Source of the DNA: Wurfbainia villosa
Taxonomy: Eukaryota; Streptophyta; Magnoliopsida; Zingiberales; Zingiberaceae
NCBI GenBank assembly: GCA_025175895.1
Contig: CM045988.1
Coordinates: forward strand, 95,158,960 to 95,222,959
DNA length: 64,000 nucleotides
Reading direction: 5' to 3'
Shown in pieces: positions 12,401 to 25,400 of the stretch. Position 1 is the stretch's first letter. Every line of letters begins with the position of its first letter. The notes below the pieces were generated by a model. The model saw only the letters and a list, made by a program, of their open reading frames with translations. It was not told where the DNA came from and ran no database searches. The position numbers and the translations under genes are program-made.

Positions 12401-14731
12401 TAACCTGTTGCTCTAATTGGCGATTTCTCTCCTCAAGTCTTCTAATTGTAGCTTGTTGGTTCCTCAGGTGAGTGGCTTCAGATCGATATTCTTCAAGTTC
12501 AAGCTTCATTTTTCGATTCTCAGACTCTAGTTCAGACAACTTTTGGTCTTGATCCTAATAAGAAAGCAACCAAGATTGTCATGGACAACAGAATAAGTGA
12601 CAAGTGAACTACAATCAGTAAGGCAGTATATAATCTAGGGATGCAGAAGTTAAATAACATGATTTCCAATAAAACGTAAGCTTATGCCAGCAGAAGGAAA
12701 CAAGGAAATGAAGTGAAATCAATTGATATTGAAAAGATAAAAAAAAATGCTAGAAAGATTGCAGTCATTATGAAGTATTAAATGAAAAAAAAAAACATGG
12801 AGCTTACAGAAATAGATGCAAGAGCAGGATAAGGATCTGGAGCTTCATAAAGTTTCTGATAGATATTAAGGAATGAATTTTCACCAAATTTTGCCCTCTT
12901 TGTCAGATTGTCAACTTCTTCTTGATAACTCTTAAGTAAGGAGTTAAACAAATTCAGCTTATCATCTACTGATGCTTTCTTAAAATCTGTAAAACATAAA
13001 AAAAAAAACATATGGCACAGATAAGTTTCAGAAACTTTAAAAATTCCAAGTTAAAGTTTATAATTTCTAGAAAACTGTTTTTTGACAAAGAACTTAAAGT
13101 CAAGGATAGCTATTTGTAACGTTCCATCATATGTTAGCTTGCACATTTGTCCAAGTAGAAAGAAGAAACAATCATGATCTGATGCAATGACACGCCATTC
13201 AGAAATTAAAAGAACATATTTATTATTATTATTCTTTTTCAAAGCAAAGGCTTATCTTACTAACCATTATGCTAGACCTACCAATGCTAAGAGTACAGTT
13301 AATCCACATAGGGTTAGCACTTAATATGACAACATAGCCTGCCAAATGTTTGCATTTGCAGAATTACACATATTAAGGGGGCATTAACATCATCAAATAA
13401 GTAGAAATGATTGTCTTAGCTCATAGCATACCACGAGTACTCTCAGCAAGCTTCCGCCTATTCCTCTGACTAACTTCCTGGTTTTCAGCAATCTTTAGCC
13501 CTTGTTCATCAAGCCCACTTCTTTCCTTTTCTAAATCAAAATCTGTGACAAAGATATGTCATATAGGCAGATAAAAACACAATTTTGTCTCAAAATTACC
13601 TATAGACAATCATCGTTGTGAAGAACTTGGCATGATTTCTTCAAACCTTTGGATAGTTACATCAGTTGATTTCATAGAATATTTGAAATTCTAACTGTGG
13701 TTTATACTTTGAATTTGTGTTGAATTTAAACTCAAACTATAAATCAACTTGAACTGATCAGAGTAAAAAAAAAAATATTTAAATTAGGGACGATGACTAG
13801 GTAAGCCAGCTTCTTTATTAGCGTGTATTTTATTACTTTAGGGGTAAATTCTATGCCCAATGCCAATATACAGGGATCATATTCATGTACAATTCTTAAG
13901 CAATTTAATGGTTACATTTAAAAAAAAAAACATCTCCCTACTCTTCCATTCCCCCTTGCATCCCTTCTCCATTTGATCTTATATTGCATCCTAATATAAA
14001 TACTGAGTAACTAGAGATAGAACATTGTCTGGATTTCATGCTAAGGCAAGTACGGAAAAATGGGGTGGAGGATAAATAACCCCCCCTTATACAGCCACCT
14101 AGATTTCAGGTTTCAATTTATATCTCATCCCTAAGGACAATGCAGATCAGTACAAGCAGCCAAATCAAGGTGGGTAGGTGTGACTCCCCACTAGGGCGGG
14201 CAAAATTTGATCCTTAAATCCACTTTTTCCTTCAACAGAACGCACAAAGAAGTAATAGGATTCACTTAATTTGGGCAAGAAAAATATTAAGTGCCCTGAG
14301 ACCAAAACCGACACATTGATAGAAGTGGAATTATATTGGAATCGCCAGCCAAATCTAAGAATGACAGCGTTCGTGATTATATTTAGCACTGTTCTTGTTA
14401 AAAGAATTCCTTAGAAGAAATTGAAAAAAAAAAAAAAATCCTGAAAAAACTATAGCACGACATGAACGAACGGATCATATTAAACTTGAAAATAAGACCC
14501 TTCTATTGTCCTCGTCGATAGTATAGCATTGCAACATGCCGATCCGATAGCTTTGCAACAAGAATAAATAATCGAAATTCGCATAACTCTATCGCTAAAT
14601 CAAATGCATACGCCACGAGAGGGCGAAAAGAGAGAGCGAGAGGTACCTCTCCAGAAGCTGCAGACGACGTTTATAGAAGACGGTAAGCTGCTCCCTTTGT
14701 CTCTCTCGGCAACGGATTGACTGGTCTCCAT
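3411..14731 (-). CDS. CASP: Protein CASP (CUX/CDP-derived Golgi coiled-coil membrane protein), 19 exons
   Basis: A Golgi-anchored coiled-coil tether that acts in ER-Golgi and intra-Golgi traffic. I joined exons 14731-14647, 13542-13432, 12986-12808, 12554-12405, 10832-10744, 10454-10345, 10217-10123, 9201-9146, 8216-8054, 7811-7719, 6904-6776, 6576-6457, 6220-6143, 5738-5631, 5553-5410, 5322-5224, 3949-3870, 3644-3552 and 3459-3411. They total 2031 nt with consistent phases: 676 residues plus stop, close to the roughly 690 of Arabidopsis CASP. The N-terminus begins METSQSVAERDKGSS. The CUX N-terminal block contains YQEEVDNLTKRAKFGENSF. Long coiled coils follow (LEEYRSEATHLRNQQATIRRL and similar). 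The C-terminus carries VESKYKKMYEDDMNPFAAFS and then one membrane anchor, YGRTFVFFYSIALHLLVF, at residues 631-648, with a short tail ending DAGD. The ATG at 14731 is chosen by its match to the family start. One intron (5554-5630) has a GC donor. Confidence 0.95.
4310..4800. repeat. Cryptic purine-rich repeat (GGGCAGAT / GGCGAA / ACAGGTTGG words)
   Basis: Inside the CASP intron 3950-5223. About 490 bp of degenerate short words (GGGCAGATCAGGCAGAT, GGATTGGATTGGATG, GGGCCAGATGGGCGAG) recurring every 8-13 bases without a fixed unit. Read on the other strand it resembles the pyrimidine-rich stretch at 20830-21200 in a PI4K intron (words such as CAACTCAATCTATTTG and GGCCCAACAT). It looks like a dispersed, slippage-grown repeat. 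Confidence 0.45.
5554..5630 (-). other. GC-AG intron in CASP
   Basis: A 77-bp intron. The upstream exon ends TCAGAAGAG and the intron starts GCATGC, not GT. The acceptor is TATTAG before GAAGTGAGGCAACTG. Only this junction keeps the frame and gives the conserved CASP sequence RASEEEVRQLKEKMG. No usable GT lies nearby. Confidence 0.8.
11217..11270 (-). mobile_element. RTE-type LINE 3' tail fragment
   Basis: ACAACAACAATAACAACC followed by AAATCTTATCCCATTAGG and TGAGGTCACCTATAT. This is the antisense of the common plant tail in which a GGTCNNCTATAT-type end is followed by a TTG-rich simple repeat. The second copy at 18819-18868 is better conserved. Confidence 0.5.
11599..11762 (-). mobile_element. 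Au SINE with perfect 18-bp target duplication
   Basis: On the minus strand it begins AAGGGGAGCTTTGGCGCAAAG, the pol III A-box side of a tRNA-derived head. A B-box-like GGGTTCAAGTCC follows, and the body ends GGAGCTTCGTGCACCGTGC. It is flanked by identical ATATTTTTTGGATATATG at 11581-11598 and 11763-11780. Known family: Au SINEs are found widely in angiosperms. The intact duplication implies a fairly recent insertion. Confidence 0.8.
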
Positions 14732-15320
14732 GAACGGTGGCGGTGGCGCTGTCGATGGTGGTGAGGCAGAGATCAGATCTGAGAGTCGAGCTCCTGCTCT
14801 GGGTTCCTTCTCCGCCTCGCTTTAGCTTCGATTAATTTCGCTTTGGTTAATTAACGTGGATAGGGAAGGACTCTAATTAATCAGGGGGACCCGGAGAGGA
14901 CCGTCGACCGACTGGAGTTCACGTGACAGATGGACGGCTATGATTTCAGTTCGGTAAACCGGCTCCGTAGATGAACCCGTTGTTGATCATGTGGTTCGAG
15001 TCAATCGCGGATGCGAATTCTAGTCTCACAAAAAGGGGCCAAAAAATATTGTCACGTGAGATCACGTCTTTTTTTTTTTATTGGCCCAACTAATTTACCA
15101 ACCACTTAGATACATTAAAAAAATATTCATAATTTAATGATTTAAATTTCACAATCATATTTGAAAGACTATTAAATATCGAAATTTTATTGCACATCAA
15201 ATTATCCTTATGATTTTTTTTTAAAATTTATTATCAAACGTTATCTTAATATAAAAATTATATTCTCTCATAAAACCGTGCCCCGAGCGCATGCGATTGT
15301 CTGCTCTGGTGTGAGTTTCA
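14732..15320 (-). promoter_or_regulatory. CASP promoter and 5' UTR region
   Basis: Lies directly upstream of the CASP ATG at 14731. The first roughly 100 bp are GC-rich, as expected for a 5' UTR. A G-box CACGTG lies near 14920 (GTTCACGTGAC) and another ACGTGAGATCACG near 15053. No clear TATA box could be assigned. Beyond about 15070 it becomes AT-rich. Confidence 0.4.
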
Positions 15321-16415
15321 AGAGATGGGGATTTGTCTATTGAGATGAAAATCGACGGGCATTTCGACTGACTGCAGCCAAAGAGAAGGTTCAGGCTGCT
15401 CTACAGGTGCGACGCAATAGTTAAATACTCAGAAATTAGGACGAATATTCTGAAGCCTCCAAGTGTGTTCCAGATTTATTCAATAGATCAACCAGCAAAA
15501 AAAGGATTAATCGGTCAAAAAAAAAACTTTTGGTCTGAAGAAGAGGGTAAGACTATTGGCGGCTAAGAATTTAGCACGCGCCGAAGAGTACTTCGCAGCA
15601 GTAGAAAGCTGGTAGCCACGAAGGTGCTTCTGCCTGAGGTGCATTGTTATTAATGCATGCCATTGAGTTTTTGTTTTTCCTTGCAGTATATTTCAATGTT
15701 TTGCGTAGAGATAACATAACAATGGTGTTGGTTGTATACAACCAACTAATTTGTTTCAGGGTTCGTCATTTACAACAGGCAAAAGCTAGTGCGCTGTTAT
15801 GAATGTTAGAGAAAACTATGTTTGGAGACCGTCCAGAAATTCTCCAGCCATGTAAATAAGCAACTCAGATTTCTCCTTCAGCTCTGGATGTGTGGAACTT
15901 CTGCAAATAATTTGCCCAGGTTTTGTAATGAACTTGTAACCAAAGAAACAGAAAAAATAACGTGTCTTACCAATTTCTCTGTCCCTATTTCTTGCGTGTT
16001 ATATAACCAAGGAAACTCAACCTAAACTGAAGAGAATTCTTGTACATTCGATGTGACATGGTCTTGAGCCATTAAAACACTAAGGAACTTCTAGATAATA
16101 TATTTCATGGGTGACGGGTGAGTTTGAAATGTCGTCACAAGGATGAGCTGAAATTTCCTCATTAAAAAAATGTCTGTGATCCTCGAGGGATCAAACATTC
16201 TATAAACACTCTCCCTTTAAGTCCGGCAAATTACTCACGTTGGGATTGCAGAATAAACAGTAGAGAAACCTCAGCGAGCAAACCCGACCATGACAAGCTC
16301 GCCAAGGATGCTTGCAGCCTCAACAAACCAGCATTGTGACGAATCTATGCTCCATCTTTAACAAACAAGCGAACAAGGGAAATCTTATATGTACAGACAA
16401 TAGATTGATTTCGAT
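15321..16415. other. Spacer between PI4K 3' end and CASP promoter
   Basis: About 1.1 kb with no supported coding sequence. The part next to 16416 should be PI4K 3' UTR on the minus strand. I see no repeats or RNA genes here. Confidence 0.5.
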
Positions 16416-19400
16416 CTACTTTTCTATGCCTTGCTGCAAATACTGAATCAAGTCATAGCCAGCCGTGCTCCACTTGTTGTAGGCGTCATTGCATGTTCTG
16501 ATCATGAAATTTGCAGCCTCACGTTCAGTCATCTCAGGGTGGAATCTCTTCCGAAGATTGCCTATGGGATCTCCTCTGCTAAAGCACGGTAGACCACTGT
16601 CAATCATCAAAAGCACCGTCGTAATGATTCCCTGCATGTGGACTCGGGCCGCAAGGTATCCTTTGACACACAAGCTGAAATAACCATGAATGGGGCAAAT
16701 GAGTGACACTGAAGTTAAGCAACTCTTAGAAAACAGTTACACGTCAGCTGTGAAGTTCCTAAACAAGGAGCCTGGGGATGCCGTTATGGATGGCTAGCAT
16801 GACTTTGCATTGCTGCTACTGCATAGCACAAGCTATTTTTTACATGGAAATTAAACTTTCAACGAATTGCATTTGCAGCAGTATCGAGTTTGGTGATAAA
16901 GCTTTCGTTTTGTAATTCTGCGATGGTTTGTGCCCGCATGACATGGCAAATGAGCTCCTTAAAATAATCTACAAATTTGACCAACTTTAAATTTACACAT
17001 TTCCGGTGTGACTGTACAATAACTCAATGTGATCATACAAGCAGCAGGGTATTTAGACATGTATATGCAAAATGACTTTGTCAATATGCATCCTATTTAG
17101 TGCGAGAACATTCTCACCACACAAACAATCAAATAAAGCAATTACCTGACGAACTGGTTCCAGGTGTCACTCTTCATTGACCCAGAAGGGTCAAGCAATT
17201 GAGTCATCTCATGACTTAATTTGAAGTGGGCACTTTCAAATCGCATATTACCACCTGGTGATGTTTCCAATATGAACCCAAAATCTATGTGAACAAGCCT
17301 TCCCTTGCTGTGAATTAGGATGAGTTGGTTACTAGAAACTCATCAAATCTGTGAAGAAACTAATAAATTAAAAGCGTACTTGTCAAAAAGGAGATTGCCA
17401 TTATGTCGATCCTTTGGTTGAAGTAGAAGACTAGCGACAGCATAACCAGCGCTACTGATCATAAACATTTCTCGTGCAGTCTCAAAAGAAGGAGAACCTA
17501 CAGGCCCATAATCTTGTTGAAAGATCTCATATAAACCACCATCAGTGGTCTCTCCCATCTGGTTTCTACTCCGAGTATTAGGAACAACCTGCAGGATTAT
17601 AATATCTAGATTAAAAGAAATTCAGTGTGGCATATAAAAACACACAAGTACTGTCCATAAGAATAGTTTCATGTGAAGTCATTCGTCAAGAACATGGCAG
17701 CATCTATAACCTAAATGCTTATTACTAACTATTAATATTATGTGAAAGTAGCATTGATACAACTTAAACACCACAGAATAGCAAGGATCTAATTTTTAAT
17801 TTGCTAAAAGTTCCAAATATGACATAGAAGCCCTGTTCAATGTTTTTACTTCACACAGCAAATGGACACTGCATTCTTTCAGCATGACATTCTATAACCA
17901 AGCAATCAGACCATTAGAAGCAAACCTTTAAACATATCCAACTCATTTAAGATCCCTAACTTCTTAGCTCTCAAATTCACTCATTTTGTTCTTGAAGCTA
18001 ATTCTGGGTCACAAATTGCAGCCCTTGAACATATGCTTTGCTACTCTCCAATCTAGTAGTGTCAATGGACCAGCCTGAGCTGGGCATGACAAAAGCCCAT
18101 TAGGCTCGATTTTCCTATGTCATGCCTGGTCCAACACAGCTCCAAATGAATCATGCCCCCAACACAAGCACAGGCCCGGATGACCTTTGCCTGTGACAAA
18201 CAAGGCTAAAGCCCACAGGCTCTATAATTTAAACTACAAAATAATAAAAATTATAAATTTTAATTAATTAAAATCAAGATATTAAAATTGATATTTTTTA
18301 AAATAAATATACAAATATCTAAAATAAAAAACAATGTCATTAAAATTGTTTTTTATTAAATTACTATTTAATGTATATTATTATTAATTTATAAATAAAA
18401 ATATGGCTAAACTTGACCCATGGACTACAATCCTGATGCTTGGCTCGCACTTATTAGGTGTGCCGGCCTGAGCATGGAATGACCATAGTTATGTCATGCC
18501 AGGTTAGGCCGTGGTTGACCTGGCCAGTTCTACTTCAAACACATGCTTCTATATCACAAGCTCATGATAGCTTCTTGTACTTCCTCACGTGCATCACACA
18601 AAATCTCCCATCTACAGCATCAAGCCACAAATTGCTTAGCTCATTGAAAGAACAGCCCAAATCTCACCCATCTGACCAGTCAAAAAAAAAAAAAAAAAAC
18701 AGGAATGCATGGGCTCATCAAAATGAAAACATTTAGTTGCTTCAAAACTTCCTGCATCCCACAATAATGATAAGCTTTCTTTCATTTGGAAGCATATGGT
18801 TTGCTAAAGATGATACAACAACAACAACAACAACAAAATCTTATTCCACTAGGTGGGGTCGACTATATGGATCCTTGCTAAAGATGATACATACAGTTAA
18901 TTTTTCTCATTGATCCCAAACAATAGTAGGGAAAATTAAAGATGGCTCCTAAAAATTGAAGGAAATTAACTGGAATAAAGATCAGAATTGAATTAACTAT
19001 TAACATCTAAAGGATCACAGCAGATACTACTCTAAGTGGAACTTACCTCAATTATACCTCTCTCAGGTCCAGTTGGCAAAACACCATATGGAAACAGATA
19101 AAGGTTCAATCCAACAGCATTGAATATGTCCCTGAGCAAGGCAATCACTTGAAGCGCAAGAACATCTTGTCGGCAATCATCTCCAACCTATAATGAGGAA
19201 AACTAGATTTCAAGTGACAGTTCTAAAAATGAAAACAATGACAAAATGGCTTTTTATAACAATGTGCAACTTAAAGAAAACATATCCATTAAGAGAATCT
19301 AAGTCAGATCAAATTAAAACTCTGATTCATATAACTGTGTCCCCAAATAGTTGGGACAAAATGACTTTCACTTGATGATAATGGTGACAATTTTCAACAC

Positions 19401-22400
19401 TATGGCATAAGGAAAGGATAGACGAACGTTATTGATAATTTGATAGGGAATACTTTCTTGCAATTGACCTCTGATTATACAACATAATTTTTCGAACTGT
19501 AGGGCAAGGCTAACCAAATATGATAGGCCACCATAATGAGCCAAACTTCTTAACATCATATGGCATTGGCATGCCTATCAATTTCTCACCTAAGCATATG
19601 AATGTCCTGTTTTCTACCTACACAAGGGAACCAACCATTCACACATGAAAATATCATAGTCTTGAATGTCTTCAGCCAATGATAATCCTGTCAACATCCT
19701 TCTGTGTTAATTCAAAACTTTAGTGTAGCAACAGTCAAGGATTGGAGTGCTGCCTGGTTTTGCCAAATGATTCTTTCATAATGCAGCACAAAAATACAGA
19801 TGGGAGCACTGTTGATATAATTCAGGCTGCATCCAACAGTGGAAATTCATTGACAGAACGAGCTCAACTAAGAGTCAGTAAATTATTGCTAAATAAAACT
19901 ACATATGAAACTCAGGTTTTCTATAACCTGAAATTACACGGCAGGAAATTCCTCACTGATACTGAATATTGCAGCTGAAATTTCAGTGTAATGAATCCTA
20001 TCTCAAGCAAAGGGAAATACAAAGGGCATCTGAGATTGCATTTGCTAATGCCTGATTTTATAGTTTCATGTAAGAGGCATTTGGAAATGAATAGACTAAT
20101 AAAGTCCTCTTTTCAAATACTTGGAAAACTTAATCTTATTTCGTAGAATGGCTATTGTTGCAGCTCTATTTGAGGACTGAACTACTATGCCAGGATTGCA
20201 TCGTTTATGGCTTTCACCGCTGGGGTTACTGATCAAGGCCATCTATGCCATATTGCAACAAGACCAGGGTACCAAGTTCACTTCATAAGGTTCTGAATCA
20301 TCACTGGATAGTGGTTTTTAACTGTACCATCTAGAACCACATGTGTCAATGAGCACGAAGGAAGAAAACCCAGGAAACACGCTATTAAAAATATAAAAAG
20401 ATTTGTCCATTCTCTAACAACTCAAGCCTCAAGTTTTTGATATAAGTATTTGCCAATCAACTCTAAGATGATACATCTCATGGAATTGGGCGGTCAAGTC
20501 AAGTATGCCCACCCACACATCAGAGGAATGCTAAGAATACAAATAAAAATATTGATCCCTTTCTTAAGGGCTACAATTTTAGGGATATTAATTAGTCAAT
20601 CAACTTTAACACACGATCAAGAAAAAACGAGAATACAGTTAGTGTGCATTTAATACACATGAATGGAATGGAACTGTATTGAAATGAGATTAGGAATGGA
20701 ATGGAACGAGATGAAAAGGGTAATAATTCATTTCATTCATTTGTTTAATTACAATAATAAATGGTATATCTAGTGAAATGCATCGATCTAAGTTTAACCC
20801 TTTGTTGGTCTAATTCTTCTGGAAAATTTAACTTGCATGGTTCATCTTATCTGTTTTAGAATGTTCAATCTACTTCATCTATTTGGCATATGATTTGATC
20901 GATCCACACAATTGATAGTTTACTTGGTCCAATTTATGTGTTCAACCATTCATTCCACTCAATCTATTTGACCTGGTCAACTCAAACGATTTAACTGGCC
21001 CAACATATCTGCTGCACGTAGCGTAATTGGTTTGATCAGCGTGCTTGGTATAATCACCTAAAAACCATCTGCCTAACCCAATCTGATTAGCCACTCAATT
21101 GATCCTCATTGCTTACTCAGCTCGATCAATCTAACTTCCTTAAGTGACTTAAACAACCTAGCAGGCTCGATTAGCTCATCTATAGCCCAATCTTAATTAT
21201 ATTTAATAGTTGCGAAATGAAAATTTCCTCCTCTTAAAGCATGGAATGGATTGAAATCATTCACCTCAAATCATCCATCTAAATTATAAACCCTAGCTTT
21301 GTAAACTCTAACTTTATTATAATAATTATAAAAGTTGATTAAAAAATTATGCATTAATTAATTGTTTTGTGGAAATAATTGTGACTTATAAACATAAAGT
21401 GTAAATTGCAATTTACACAATAAATTCTAGTTACCTACTACTATAAACATAAAAAGCTAACTTATAATCACTTGAGACTCGACCCTTGCTGTTGTGAATT
21501 CCACTTGCAAGTACAAAAAAAAGTGCCCCAATGCCTTCGAGTCAAAGACGTACAGCCTCTAGCAACCACTTCTGTTTATAGTCCATTGTCTTCTTCTCCA
21601 CCTTTCAAGTATGTCCTTTGTTGGTCTCCTGTTTGGTTCAATGAACACTGACAAGACAAGGATAGCTCCACTTGGTCCCACATAGGTTTCAAGCAACCAA
21701 ACTTGTCCTTGCTAGTACTATGCAGTTTTGATTAGCTAGTCGAACGAGAAGTTTCAACCACACTAACTAAAATGGCACAATATTTTAAATCTTGGTCAAC
21801 TCAACCAGTTAATCCAAGAATAGAAGGTCGATCTACTCTTATTCCATAAATGATAAGGACAAAAAGTTTAGGTGAAAGATTGAGATCCCACAGAACCAGA
21901 GAGAATCAAATTCTTTTCAAATCCTATCTTAAACAAAGATATGTTAGGTTAAATCAAGATATGTCAATGCTTTTTAAAATAAATATTAATATTGTCAAAT
22001 TTTCGAATTTTTTTACTTAACAAAACAGGGTTTACTTATAAAACAAATAGAGAATTTCAAGATGATAAAGGGAATCAGAAAGGACATCTTCGATAACAAG
22101 CTGCATAGGGTAAATAAAAGTGTGAAAATTTTAAAGGAATTAAATCTATACTCAAATGCTAATATTTTAGAGAAAAGTCTATTATGGCTGAGCAATACAA
22201 CTAAATCAAGGAAATAAAACCAACATCTACAACCATGACTATGGAACAATAAATTATGGAAAAAATTTCAAACCCAGAACACTATATGATAGTAGCTTAC
22301 CTTAAATATGCAGGCCTGTGGCTTCACATCATTAGGATCCCCATACTTATCCACAACATTGAAGGTAATCATTATTGGAACTTTTGCTGCTGATTGAAGC

Positions 22401-25400
22401 GGAATGCCACTATCCAACTGAATACCCCGAACTATTTTGTTTGTAGCAGTAGGTAGATAGAGATCATCACCATCAATACTAATTTTCTCCAACTCTCTGA
22501 AATAAAGGTCCAATTAAGAAGATTATGAATGGTTACACAACCTGCAGCATTACCCAACCTAAACAATCAAATAGGTTAATGTATGAATGACATAAGTGAT
22601 ACCTTCTGATACCAGCTCTGCGTTCCTCCTTTGGAAGTGGAAACAAAACACCAGAAATAGATGTGACTTTGTCAAAGAAGTCGAACTCCCTTTGGAACAA
22701 GTCGAGGGCCTCAGCTGTAAAGCCATCAATAATTTTTTGCCTGACCAGAGGAAGCATAGCTTGAAAGGGATTGCTCTATAAGAACACAAAAAGGAGAAAT
22801 AAGTGATCACTTGAAAATGTTAAGAATTTATAAACACAGCCACATGAACAAGGAATCAATAAGCACACTACTCAAAGTCAGTTCTGTGAGGTGGATAGGT
22901 AACGTGCAAAAACTACGCACTGCTAACAGAAATCTAAGAACATAAACAGACTAAATAGTAAAATCATATATTTAACACAATCGAGATCATGAGTCAAAGA
23001 GATTAATTTAATAATGGGAACAAAAGCATAAATATCTGGAAGAAAAAGATGTCTGGTTATTTAATTCATTCCAGATTCAAAAACAAAATATAAACTGTCA
23101 GCTTTGCAGCACATTCAGCAATTCATGAGTATTAACCCTATGAAAAGAGATTCGGTATGTCAAAAATGCACTAGATAATTTCATAAAGGCAACAGCGGCA
23201 TTGCTGAAAGGTATATATAATTGCTTAAAGCATCACAATTATAGTAGACTAGTCTAGTTCCTAGAACTTGAAATCATCTAACATATTTCAGAAAAAACTT
23301 GAATTTTAGAGAATTGAAAATAATTTTCAAATTCAGATGTCTGAACTAGTTCTTATTTGTTATAGCAGGGTTGAATTTTCATTAAGAACAAGAGAGTACA
23401 ATTTTAAAGCCAAAAGTATATTCACCGCATTAGTTGATGGTCAAATACAAGGATCCACCATGGTTTCAAATCTTGTCGAATACTGGGTATATGCACCCAA
23501 CATTTACCCGCTAGAGCAAATGACATCACCGGGTCAACCATCCCTTGACCAATGGTTATATATATATGCCAAGTAACATATATAATTATGGTGATTGATG
23601 TGAATCTAGTAAACTACCAAAGTTCAGAACCTAAAGGGCAGCCTAGTACACGAAACTCCCACCAATGCAAGATTCCAGAGAATGGTCTATTGTGCATATC
23701 CTTACCTTGCATTGTAAGAGGTCATTTCTGCAATTCGAACCCATCATCTCTACATTACACGGCAGCAATTTTACCGAAGCACATAACCTAACTGCTATAT
23801 ATTCCAGTTCTCTCACTTCAACTTCCCTTGACCTCTTTTATCCCTAAAAACTTCACAAATTTCTCTGAAAATCTGGTGTAATGGCACTGAAAGCACTCAA
23901 AGGTCCCACGTGTAACAAACTAACAGTACTCTACCTCAGGCAGAAAAAGAGAGAGAAGAGAGATGGAGAAAAGATTGTCCAAATATCCACTGTATTGCTT
24001 ACATTCGATTAAAATGGATAGTGGCATTTGCATGTGATGGAGCTCAAATCAATATTTAAAAATTAAAAAATTATTCTTTTAAATTTATTTCTATTTTTTA
24101 ACAAACAAAGTTTTCAAATTTAAGTTTAATTCCCCTCTTTCTTTCCCTACAATGAAATGGTCTAAAGGAAAACTCTAATTCTTTCTTTCTTGAAAAATAT
24201 TTCCCAATCCTTTTCCTATGATTTTTTCTCCCTACTTCCTTTCCCTAGTCGTTCCTTCTCTCCTAGGGAGTTATTCTCAAAACAGGTTCATGTCCAACTG
24301 CTAGAGGTCTGGATGCCAACATGAATAACTTCTTTCAAATGCACATTTGTATTAGCACTTCCAAATACAAATTTAAAGCTCATTATAACCACTGAATTCA
24401 AATGGACATCCAAATTGAGCCATGACCTATGAACTATAGTTGGTGCTTAAAACTCATTAGGGAATATTGACCTTAAATTTGCAATGTGAATCATGCATGT
24501 ATTATTCTTTTATTCTTTACCAACACACCTTATTGTTGCAATATTACTAGTTCATCGAGTCTAAGACAAATGATCAAACCTTCTATAAAAATTTCAAAGT
24601 GATGCTCATAATGGTCAGAATCAAGGTTTAAAATTTCATCCCAAGTAGAAGTAGAAGAGGAAAGAGAGGAGAAGCAACTAACAGCTTGCCTCATCAAAAC
24701 AATGTGGTGTTGCCAGCCAAGAAGGAAGAGGTTAGAAGAAGACCTCAAATCGTTTTGTACAATGAGGATAGGAGTAAGTTTAATGGGTTAGTGAATTTAG
24801 GTTCATGAATTAATTGATAATGGATTAATACAAGGTTTGAAATCTGATTCCAATCTACGTTTTTGAACCTAGCCAAAACAAGACATCAGTCGTGCCTGGT
24901 GCCGGCGTCAGTGGATGCACTAAGCACCAACACTAAGTGACACAAGATAACAAGGAGTTGTGTACCTTGCCAAAACGTCACCATGCAGGGACCATTTCGG
25001 GGAACCTCACAAAAGCTTTGCAGTCATCGAGACTTCTCCATATAAGCCTCACTGTCGTAGATGGGTGGTGTCATTGTGGTGCACGCGGTTGTTCCATGTG
25101 TTAGCCCCCAGACAGAACAAATATAAGCCCATGTCAACCGACACAAAACCAATTATGCAAATCATGGGTTAATGGGTTTATATGGGTTGAGTTAATGTTT
25201 TTAGGCCTCACTCTAGATTCTTCATGCTCATTCCCAGCCGATTATGAAGAAGCAAAGCAACAACAGGTGGACAGTTAACAAAGAGAGATGGAAATTCTGG
25301 AGGTATGAATTGGTTGTGCCAGTGTTCGGTTTTAGTCCACAAGTGGAACGAGATCTTTTGCTCACGACAACCAAAATAAACCACCAAGATTTAAAGCTTT

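Larger units (their letters stand above)
10833..12404. other. Long CASP intron with two retroelement insertions
   Basis: The 1.57-kb intron between CASP exons 4 and 5. It holds an RTE-LINE-like tail at about 11217-11270 and a complete-looking Au SINE at 11599-11762. The remainder is AT-rich with nothing recognisable. Confidence 0.7.
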
